Source: Clostridia bacterium
GTDB taxonomy: Bacteria; Bacillota; Clostridia; Oscillospirales; CAG-272
Length of the DNA stretch: 10,289 bases
NCBI GenBank assembly: GCA_017631215.1
Contig: JAGBTR010000005.1
Span: 1-10,289 of the forward strand
Direction of reading: 5' to 3'
Shown here in pieces: positions 1 through 6,320 of the stretch. The notes below the pieces were generated by a model. That model made no database searches. It saw only the letters and a list, made by a program, of their open reading frames with translations, and was not told the origin of the DNA. Both the position numbers and the translations under genes were made by a program. Position 1 is the first letter of the stretch; each line of letters begins with the position of its first letter.

Positions 1-1923
1 ATCAAAAACGCCGACATCGGCGTTTTTGATGGAGGGCGCATCGTTGACACCGTCGCCCGTCATAGCCGTAACCTTGCCCTTCTTGCGCCAAGCGTTGACG
101 ATGCGCGTCTTGTGCTCAGGCTGAACGCGGGCGTAGACCGAATACTGCTCGACGGCGCTCTCAAACTCCTCGTCCGAGATCTTGTCAAGCTCGCTGCCCG
201 TGATGGCCTGCGAGGCATCGGTGATGATACCGAGCTGGGTTGCAATGGCAACGGCGGTGTCCTTGTGGTCGCCCGTGATCATAATGGGACGGATACCCGC
301 TGAGCGGCACTCGTCGATGGCGGGCTTGACCTCGGGACGGACGGGGTCGATCATACCGACCAGACCCACGAAGCACAGCTCGTTCTCGACTGCCTCGGCC
401 TCGTATGCGGCGGGCTCGGCGTCGAGCGGCTTGTAGGATGCCGCCAGCACACGCAGCGCGCGGTCAGCCATACCCTTGTTTGCGCCAAGGATATCGGCGC
501 GGATGTCATCGGTCAGCGCGATTCTCTCGCCGCCGATCAGCGCGGTCGTGCATCTCTTGAGGATCTCGTCGGGCGCGCCCTTGGTGAACTGCACAAGCGA
601 GCCGTCGGCCGTCTTGTGGACGGTCGTCATCATCTTACGCATCGAATCGAAGGGAACCTCGCCCACGCGGACGTATTCGTTCTTCTGGTCGTTCTTGTCA
701 TAGCCAAGCGACTGCGCGTAGTTGACCAGCGCGCACTCGGTGGGCTCGCCCACAGCGGTGGCAGCCTCGCGGTCGAACTCGGCATCCGAGCACATCGACA
801 TCGCGGTCGCCAGCAGCACCTCGTCCTCGCCAAAATGCTCGACGACGGTCATCTTGTTCTGCGTCAGCGTACCCGTCTTGTCCGAGCAGATGATCTGGGT
901 GCAGCCCAGCGTCTCGACGGCGGTCAGCTTGCGGATGATGGCATTCTGATGGGACATATTGGTCACGCCGATCGACAGCACGATGGTCACGACGGTCGCA
1001 AGACCCTCGGGAATGGCGGCGACGGCGAGCGAGATGGCCAGCATAAAGGACGAGATGATGGGCTCAAAGCCGATCGAGCCCGTTTCAACATAGGCGCGAA
1101 CGAGCTGAACGCCAAAGATCACGATGCAGATGCCGATGACCAGATAGGTCAGCACCTTGGAAAGACCTGCCAGCTTGATCTGAAGGGGCGTCTTGCCCTC
1201 CTCGGCGTTGGCAAGCGCGTCGGCGATCTTGCCCATTTCGGTGTCCATACCCGTAGCGGTGACGACCGCCTTGCCGCGACCGTACACGACGGTCGAGCCC
1301 ATAAACACCATATTCTTGCGGTCGCCCAAGGGAACGTCGCCCTCGGCGCTTCCCGTCAGCGTATCGACCTTTTTGTCGACGGGGACGGACTCACCCGTCA
1401 GCGCGGCCTCCTCGATCTTCATCGAGGCGCACTCAATGATGCGCGCGTCGGCGGGGACGGAGTCACCTGCCTCCAGCACGATGATATCGCCCACGACCAG
1501 ATCCTCGCTCTTGACGGTGATCTGCTTGCCGTCGCGGATGACCTTACTGGTCGCGGCAGCAATCTGCTGGAGCGCTTCGATGGCTTGCTCGGCCTTGCTC
1601 TCCTGCACCACGCCCAGAATGGCGTTGATGAGGACGACGGCGAGAATGATGACGACGTCGGCAGGGAATGCCCACGCGCCGTGCGCGACGCCCTCGTAGA
1701 TCTCAAGACCTGCCGAGATGGCGGCGGCGACGATCAGAATGATGGTCATCGGCTCGGCAAGCTGCTTGAGGAAGCGATGCAGAAGGGATTCCTTCTTGCC
1801 CTCGGCCAGCTTGTTCTTGCCGTTTCGCTCAAGACGGTCAGCCGCCTCGCTTTGCGAAAGACCCTGCTCGGTGCTTTGCACGTGTGCGAGCACCTCGTCG
1901 GTGGATGAACAGTAGAATTTCAT
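1..1923 (-). CDS. P-type cation-transporting ATPase, probable Mn2+ (or Ca2+/Mn2+) exporter, 3' end missing
   Basis: This is an ATP-driven cation pump of the P2A/PMCA-SERCA-like type in the cytoplasmic membrane. The 641 visible residues contain the N-terminal cation ATPase domain, helices M1-M2 (about 58-107), the actuator motif TGES (176-179), M3-M4 (about 257-322) with the ion-site motif PEGL (305-308), the phosphorylated Asp348 in DKTGT, the nucleotide-binding KGAP (448-451), TGD (550-552) and GDGVND (623-628). The family is usually near 870-900 residues, so M5-M10 lie beyond the left edge. The ATG at 1923 follows a purine-rich AGGAAGGA. Known biology: pumps of this class behind yybP-ykoY riboswitches, such as Lactococcus YoaB, export Mn2+, and the same riboswitch lies just upstream here. 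Substrate is inferred from that, since the M5-M6 ion ligands are not visible. The last two codons (Phe-Asp) replace the usual Gly-rich hinge sequence and fall in a suspicious palindrome. Confidence 0.95.
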   Translation of the reverse strand, partial: MKFYCSSTDEVLAHVQSTEQGLSQSEAADRLERNGKNKLAEGKKESLLHRFLKQLAEPMTIILIVAAAISAGLEIYEGVAHGAWAFPADVVIILAVVLINAILGVVQESKAEQAIEALQQIAAATSKVIRDGKQITVKSEDLVVGDIIVLEAGDSVPADARIIECASMKIEEAALTGESVPVDKKVDTLTGSAEGDVPLGDRKNMVFMGSTVVYGRGKAVVTATGMDTEMGKIADALANAEEGKTPLQIKLAGLSKVLTYLVIGICIVIFGVQLVRAYVETGSIGFEPIISSFMLAISLAVAAIPEGLATVVTIVLSIGVTNMSHQNAIIRKLTAVETLGCTQIICSDKTGTLTQNKMTVVEHFGEDEVLLATAMSMCSDAEFDREAATAVGEPTECALVNYAQSLGYDKNDQKNEYVRVGEVPFDSMRKMMTTVHKTADGSLVQFTKGAPDEILKRCTTALIGGERIALTDDIRADILGANKGMADRALRVLAASYKPLDAEPAAYEAEAVENELCFVGLVGMIDPVRPEVKPAIDECRSAGIRPIMITGDHKDTAVAIATQLGIITDASQAITGSELDKISDEEFESAVEQYSVYARVQPEHKTRIVNAWRKKGKVTAMTGDGVNDAPSIKNADVGVFD

Positions 1924-1982
1924 AAGTGTGTCCTTCCTTTCTCCTTACAGTCTTATTTTGCATGGTTGAGTCGGATTTTATG

Positions 1983-2022
1983 AAAAAAGACTCATGCACA
2001 GAAAACCTGCACATGGGTCTTT
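1983..2022 (-). terminator. Riboswitch-controlled intrinsic terminator in the ATPase leader
   Basis: On the minus strand a 16-pair stem (2022-2007 with 2001-1986) closes a 5-base loop. It has one C-A mismatch and two G-U pairs and runs into a T tract (1988-1983). The upstream arm includes the 3' strand of the aptamer P1 stem (2017-2012), so terminator and folded aptamer exclude each other. This is the usual ON-switch design of yybP-ykoY leaders: ligand holds P1 closed, the terminator cannot form, and transcription reaches the ATPase. Confidence 0.88.
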
Positions 2023-2099
2023 CGTTTCATTTAAGCCAAGCCGCTTGCGCGGCGGGATGTTTGACTTAACGCGCACGGGTGCGCCGATACTCCCCCATG
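2012..2099 (-). promoter_or_regulatory. yybP-ykoY manganese riboswitch aptamer
   Basis: The leader RNA folds into the yybP-ykoY architecture. P1 pairs CAUGGG (2099-2094) with CCCAUG (2017-2012). It opens into the conserved L1 sequence GGAGUA. P2 is GCGCAC/GUGCGC with a two-base loop (2084-2071). P3 has a lower stem UUAAGUC/GGCUUAA (2069-2063 with 2037-2031), an asymmetric internal loop L3, and an upper stem GCCGC/GCGGC capped by a GCAA tetraloop (2048-2045). The 3' side GAAAGACC matches the conserved AAGACC that faces L1. A long P4 hairpin seen in some members is absent or vestigial. In characterised members Mn2+ binds between L1 and L3. The call rests on hand-folding and recalled consensus, with no covariance model run. 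Confidence 0.9.
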
Positions 2100-2110
2100 A
2101 CAACGAGTGA

Positions 2111-2129
2111 ATCGGTCGCCTTGACCGAT
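2111..2129 (-). other. Leader hairpin upstream of the riboswitch
   Basis: The minus strand carries ATCGGTC, a five-base loop and GACCGAT, a perfect 7-pair hairpin between the transcription start and the aptamer. It has no T tract, so it is not a terminator. It may stabilise the 5' end of the leader or insulate the aptamer from upstream pairing. Confidence 0.5.
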
Positions 2130-2150
2130 CATCGATTATCGATTATCAAA

Positions 2151-2179
2151 ATTATAGCACATTTGGATAATAGTGTCAA
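2151..2179 (-). promoter_or_regulatory. Sigma-A promoter of the riboswitch-ATPase unit
   Basis: On the minus strand a perfect -35 TTGACA (2179-2174), a 17-base spacer and a perfect -10 TATAAT (2156-2151) with a TGC extension. Transcription should start near 2144, giving a leader of about 220 bases. Such a consensus promoter fits a gene whose control is exerted downstream by attenuation. Confidence 0.9.
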
Positions 2180-2220
2180 TGGATTTTTTGTGAAAAAAAG
2201 TAAATAGTTTTGTCAAATCA

Positions 2221-2274
2221 TGGCAAAAGAGAGGGGATCGCACCCTTGCGGATTCGATCCCCCTTTGGTGCGAT
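2221..2274 (-). terminator. Probable terminator after the four-gene operon, with two alternative stems
   Basis: Directly after the stop of the 969-residue gene the minus strand can form GGGGATCG/CGATCCCC (2262-2255 with 2240-2233), followed by TCTCTTTTG. It can instead form ATCGCACC/GGTGCGAT (2274-2267 with 2244-2237). The stems share bases and exclude each other. The T tract is interrupted, so strength is uncertain. Confidence 0.6.
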
Positions 2275-2282
2275 GGGAAGAA

Positions 2283-5192
2283 TTACTTCTTCAGAGCTAC
2301 AAGGCAACCGCCGTTGCCTGCATTCTGGTTGGCATTGGCACACCCGGGCTTGCCGTTGGCCTCGCCACCCTTGTTACCGAGCTTGCTGCAGCCGGACTTG
2401 TTGCAACCGCCGTTGTTCTCCTCGTCGGACGTCGGGTTCTGCGCGGACTGCTCGTCAGCGAAGACGGCACCGGCGCGCTCGCCGATCTCCTCGTAATCGT
2501 CCTCGATCGGGATCTCGGTGAAGATGCTTTCCATATCCTTCTTCTTGCCGAAGCAGCCCTTAGCGTCGATCTTATCGGGATGAGGCATACCGAGCGTAAC
2601 GACGTTGGTCAGCTTGCCCGTGGTCTTGTCGTAGGTGTAGTAACGGGTAAGCGGGAAGGTCTCCTCGTACTCCTTCTCGTCCTTCTTGCGAGGAGCGGGA
2701 ACGAAGATGTGGTAGCGGATCTGATCCTTCATCTCGATGTACAGCGTATCCTGGTCGAAGTTTCTCATACCCTCGACGTTGAACAGCAGCTTGCGGAGAT
2801 TGTGACCGTCGATGTCCATCTTGTACAGCGAGTCGTTGTGAGGAGGCGTCGAATACTTGCGGTAAGCAACGTCCTCATAACGCAGGAAGTAGATGTAATC
2901 CTCATCGATCTGGACGTCGTTGGCGTCGATATCGTTAGAGATGAGGGTGTTCTCCTGACCGTCGGTACGAACGATGCGCAGATCGTTGTCCACGGTGAGG
3001 TAATAGATGTGGCTGTCGGTGGTCTTGAGGACCTTCTTCAGCTGCGAGCAGACGAAGATGACCTGCGTGCCGTCCGTGCTGACCTTGAAGAGGGCAGTGT
3101 TACGACCCTCGCCCTTGATAACGTACATCCAGCCTGCCTCGATCTTAACGATGCTGGAGAGTCTGGGCATAACCTCGTAGCGGTCGGTGCCATCCAGCTT
3201 GTTGGAGAAGAGGGGAGCGATGGTGTACTGATAACGGTTGCCCTCGGGACCGCTGGAGTAGCGACCGCCGACGCGGTAGTAGACGCGGCCGTCCGAGTAA
3301 CCCTCGTACGTGTAAATGTTGTTCTCGATGAGCGTGTTGGTCTTGGAGGTGATATCAAAGATGTACAGATCGAGGTTGAGCGAGTTGGAGCTGCGCTTGG
3401 TGTAAACGATGCGCGTGCCGCCGATGACGGTGCGGATCTTGCAGTCCTCCTTGAAGAGCGTTGCCTTCTTGAGCGTCTGCGTGTGCATGATCATCACGTT
3501 CAGCTTGATCGGCTGCTTCTTGGTCTCCTCGGTCTCTACCTGACCCTCGGGAAGCTCCTCGGTGTAGGTGTAGAAGAGCAGGTCGCCGTAAGAGTGGATG
3601 AGGTCAACGGCCTGGTCGACGACGCGGTTGCAGGTGACGTTGGCGAAGTTGAGCTCATAGACCTCGTAGTTGTTACGGTGCTCGATGAGCGTCTTCTTGC
3701 CGCGGAGTCTGTCAAGACAACCGACCTTAGCTTCCTCGGCCTCGAGGTTCTTGAGAACGTACATCGAGGTCCAACGCTTGTTGTAGAAGCGGTAGTTGCC
3801 GTTGTCGGCATTCAGGTGCAGCTTGTCGGCATCGTCAACGGTCAGCAGCTCGCGACCGGTCTTGGTAGCCATATCGTAAGCGCAAATGGTTCTGCCGTAT
3901 CTGACGTAGAAGAAGACACTGCCGTAGTACTTGATGATCTCGGTGATGCCCTTGAGAAGCGGCTCGTCCGAAGGCTCGCCGTTGATGACCTCGAACAGCT
4001 CGTAGGTCGTCAGCTTGCAACTCTCCTCCTCGGAGGCCTCGTCAGCACCCTTCTTAGCGAGACAGCCCTTCTTGCCTGCTGCAGCGGGAGCAGCGGCGGG
4101 AGCGGGAGCGTCAGCCTTCTTCTTGGCAAGGCAGCCCTTCTTGTCGCCCTTGGTGGTAGGATCAAGAGCAAGCAGGTTCTTCTCGGTCTCCTTGTAGAGG
4201 AAGTACTTGCCGTAGAAGCTCAGCACCTGACCGTAGCGGAAGAAGTGGTTGATCTTTTGGATGTAGGAGAAGGTGTCGGCATAGCCGCGGATGGACTCAA
4301 AGATCTTCAGTGCATCGCGCTTGTCGCTGCCACTCTGCTTGTAGAGGTTGCAAGCCTTCTCATACTCAGCCACAACGTCGATGCCTCTGTCGCGGAAGGA
4401 CTGGACGATGCGAGCGTCGATCTCCGCCTGCTTTGCGGCGATGGCGGGAAGGTCGGTGATCTTCTCGACGGTCTGAAGCTGGTCGAGATCAGCCTTGATC
4501 GAGGCCAGATCAGCCTTGATCTCCTCGAGCTTTGCTGCCTCAAGACCCTGTCTCTGAGCAAACTCGATGTCATTCTCCAAGCGCTTGATGAGCGCATCCT
4601 TCTGAGCGAGAAGGGCGTTGAGAATGTTTCTGTAACGGTCGAACAGACCCAGTGCGTTGGTGTTGTCCTCGTCGTTGTAAGCCTCTGCGATGTCAGCGGC
4701 CTGAGGAGCAAGACCCTTGAGCTTCATTTTCAGCGGGACGCTGACGCTCAGGAAGTCGAGCAACCAAGAAGCGGGAGCTGCGCCCTGCTTGATCTTGTTG
4801 TCCTCGACCATCTTGTTGATGGCGCTGATGAGAATGATAGAGGTTCTGTTGTAGGCAGCCCAATCGTAGTTGGCGAAGTAGTTCTCCAAATAGATCAGAC
4901 CCGACTCGGGAGAGTCGACTGCGACGGCAACAGGTGCGGCGCCGACTGCGGCACTCGGAGCGGCATCGGCGGAAGCCGAAGCGGGGGCTGCGAGGAGCTC
5001 GGAAACCGAGGACGTGATATCACATGCGTAGCACATGACGTGACTGTCGCTCTCGGTGAACTCAAGAATGGAGCCGTGGCACTTGGGGCAAAGTCTGCGA
5101 ATGATGTTTTTCGCAGAAGCCGCCGCTGGAGCCTCATCCTCCGATGCGTGGTTCTGGTTGAACTGGTTCTTGATGGTGTCTAGGATAGCCAT
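2283..5192 (-). CDS. Large zinc-ribbon, coiled-coil and beta-propeller-like protein with repeated Gly-Cys motifs, function unknown
   Basis: This 969-residue protein has no signal peptide or clear membrane helix, so it looks cytoplasmic. In order it has a zinc ribbon (Cys35, 38, 54, 57), an Ala/Pro/Ser-rich linker (65-95), a helical region (100-320) with a coiled coil near 195-262, then repeated beta-strand units from about 395 to 865. Units such as DDxxIYYL and SLYKMDIDGHNL resemble DUF5050-type propeller blades. Short Lys-rich Gly-Cys-Leu/Phe motifs interrupt it at 351-359, 374-381, 490-500 and 878-885. A Gly/Asn/Lys-rich tail (926-969) has four more Gly-Cys pairs and ends GGCLVALKK. The ATG follows AGGAGG with a 5-base gap. 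It is last of the SPFH operon, 40 bases after the YidD-like gene, suggesting a partner on the same membrane platform. Family and role are unassigned; the domain reading is by eye. Confidence 0.88.
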   Translation of the reverse strand: MAILDTIKNQFNQNHASEDEAPAAASAKNIIRRLCPKCHGSILEFTESDSHVMCYACDITSSVSELLAAPASASADAAPSAAVGAAPVAVAVDSPESGLIYLENYFANYDWAAYNRTSIILISAINKMVEDNKIKQGAAPASWLLDFLSVSVPLKMKLKGLAPQAADIAEAYNDEDNTNALGLFDRYRNILNALLAQKDALIKRLENDIEFAQRQGLEAAKLEEIKADLASIKADLDQLQTVEKITDLPAIAAKQAEIDARIVQSFRDRGIDVVAEYEKACNLYKQSGSDKRDALKIFESIRGYADTFSYIQKINHFFRYGQVLSFYGKYFLYKETEKNLLALDPTTKGDKKGCLAKKKADAPAPAAAPAAAGKKGCLAKKGADEASEEESCKLTTYELFEVINGEPSDEPLLKGITEIIKYYGSVFFYVRYGRTICAYDMATKTGRELLTVDDADKLHLNADNGNYRFYNKRWTSMYVLKNLEAEEAKVGCLDRLRGKKTLIEHRNNYEVYELNFANVTCNRVVDQAVDLIHSYGDLLFYTYTEELPEGQVETEETKKQPIKLNVMIMHTQTLKKATLFKEDCKIRTVIGGTRIVYTKRSSNSLNLDLYIFDITSKTNTLIENNIYTYEGYSDGRVYYRVGGRYSSGPEGNRYQYTIAPLFSNKLDGTDRYEVMPRLSSIVKIEAGWMYVIKGEGRNTALFKVSTDGTQVIFVCSQLKKVLKTTDSHIYYLTVDNDLRIVRTDGQENTLISNDIDANDVQIDEDYIYFLRYEDVAYRKYSTPPHNDSLYKMDIDGHNLRKLLFNVEGMRNFDQDTLYIEMKDQIRYHIFVPAPRKKDEKEYEETFPLTRYYTYDKTTGKLTNVVTLGMPHPDKIDAKGCFGKKKDMESIFTEIPIEDDYEEIGERAGAVFADEQSAQNPTSDEENNGGCNKSGCSKLGNKGGEANGKPGCANANQNAGNGGCLVALKK

Positions 5193-5232
5193 GTTTTCCT
5201 CCTAAAGATAAATTTATATGCTTTTTTTAGGT

Positions 5233-5604
5233 TTACGGGTAATCAATGCCGCCGTGGGGGGGCTTGCACCGCAGGAGGCGGCGAATGCCCTTGTACACCC
5301 CGATGAACAGCCCGTATTTGTTGATCGCCATGATCATATACGTGGAGCAGGTGGGGGTGAAGCGGCAGGAGTTGCGCACAGACAGTGGGGCAAAGGCCTT
5401 GTAGGCCAGCACGAGTCCCACCGCGAAGCGCTTGCAGAGATAATAGCTTGCGATGACGGCGACCGTCAAGGTCGTCCAGAATACCCAACCGTCGTATCTC
5501 TCGAACAGCATTGCGGCGGCGATCCAAAGTGCCGTCAGGAGCAGGGGAGAGAGCAACGTATAGGTGAACAGATGTCGCACCGCAACTTCGCGGAGCTGTT
5601 TCAT
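5233..5604 (-). CDS. YidD-family protein with an N-terminal two-helix membrane extension
   Basis: Residues from about 58 to 123 match YidD, the membrane protein insertion efficiency factor that assists YidC/Sec insertion at the inner face of the membrane. Visible hallmarks are the amphipathic start, the signature CRFTPTCSTY (80-89), a Gly-x-x-x-Gly helix, the basic RRLLRC ending at Cys113, and an HGG-D end. Ordinary YidD is about 70-90 residues. This one has 123 because two extra hydrophobic segments (about 11-34 and 39-56) precede the YidD part. The usual yidD sits in the rpmH-rnpA-yidC cluster; here it lies third in an SPFH operon, so it is likely a paralogue with a dedicated client. Its ATG overlaps the stop of the preceding gene (ATGA), implying translational coupling. 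Assignment of the YidD part is firm by motif; the role here is inference. Confidence 0.87.
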   Translation of the reverse strand: MKQLREVAVRHLFTYTLLSPLLLTALWIAAAMLFERYDGWVFWTTLTVAVIASYYLCKRFAVGLVLAYKAFAPLSVRNSCRFTPTCSTYMIMAINKYGLFIGVYKGIRRLLRCKPPHGGIDYP

Positions 5605-6305
5605 TTGAGCAACTTGCAGCGGCTGTTTCTGGCATCGAGCATGCCGTTGACACGAACGATGTCGACCTCAAGCGTTTCGATGTTGCCGCACTTGATGTTG
5701 GTGACGAGCTCACTGACCGCCGCCGCGATCTCAGCCTCACTCGTTGCCAGCGCGGGGTGGCTCATAGGATCGCTGAAGCGGATCTTCTCCGAGAGCTTGG
5801 TCAGCGTGGCCAGCAGCTCGGGATCGTTGACGTTGGCAAAGCAGCTCTCCAGATCGGATTGCAAAAGACGGATGAACTGTACCTTCTGCTTGGTGTAGTT
5901 CTGCGCATCCGAGATGCGGTTCATCGCGAACATCACGGTGTACAGCACGACCAGATAAGCACCGGTCAGAACGCACTCCAGAATGATGAGAAGCGCGACG
6001 CTCTCGATGGGGCAATACATAAAGATGGCACCGAGCACAAGATATGCCGCAGCCGCGATGAGGACAACGCGACGCGTCAGGGGCGTGTAGATGACCTGAT
6101 CCTCAGCGCGACGGTCCTTCTTCTTGAATGCGTAGAGGAAGGAGAAGATCGCAATGAGCAGATTGACGGGGAAGGTGAATGTCCAGGCGATCCAGAACAC
6201 ATCGGAGCCCAGACGCGCGTCGGGAACGGTGAAGAACAGGATCAGATTCAGAAGCGCGCAGACGATCACAGGGGGGAGAATGCCGACGACTTTATTTCTA
6301 TTCAT
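5601..6305 (-). CDS. Four-helix membrane protein of the SPFH operon, function unknown
   Basis: The 234-residue product has four hydrophobic segments (about 7-27, 37-60, 79-98 and 102-128) separated by short loops, a basic loop KKKDRR after the second, then a soluble region (129-234). That region is predicted helical and acidic and probably lies in the cytoplasm together with the N terminus. I do not recognise a named family. It starts at ATG 6305, 15 bases after the SPFH stop, with GGAGG overlapping the intergenic gap, and its stop overlaps the start of the YidD-like gene. The position next to an SPFH protein parallels the small membrane proteins YdjG/YdjH beside YdjI in Bacillus, so a role as its membrane anchor is plausible but inferred; no sequence match to those is claimed. 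Confidence 0.88.
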   Translation of the reverse strand: MNRNKVVGILPPVIVCALLNLILFFTVPDARLGSDVFWIAWTFTFPVNLLIAIFSFLYAFKKKDRRAEDQVIYTPLTRRVVLIAAAAYLVLGAIFMYCPIESVALLIILECVLTGAYLVVLYTVMFAMNRISDAQNYTKQKVQFIRLLQSDLESCFANVNDPELLATLTKLSEKIRFSDPMSHPALATSEAEIAAAVSELVTNIKCGNIETLEVDIVRVNGMLDARNSRCKLLK

Positions 6306-6320
6306 CGTATGTACCTCCGA

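Noticed and set aside
616..1908. Plus-strand open frame of 430 codons
   Set aside because: Antisense to the P-type ATPase, whose catalytic motifs are intact on the minus strand; the plus product is a His/Asp/Gly-rich shadow.
2121..2150. ATCGATT tandem copies in the ATPase leader, considered as an operator
   Set aside because: Too short and AT-rich to tell from chance; only two and a half copies.
2220..5183. Plus-strand open frame of 987 codons, longer than the minus-strand gene it overlaps
   Set aside because: It is a mirror of strongly biased minus-strand codons. Its product is a monotonous Val/Leu/Asp-rich string without domains, has no ribosome binding site, and starts within the ATPase promoter region. 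The minus frame has a zinc ribbon, propeller units and AGGAGG.
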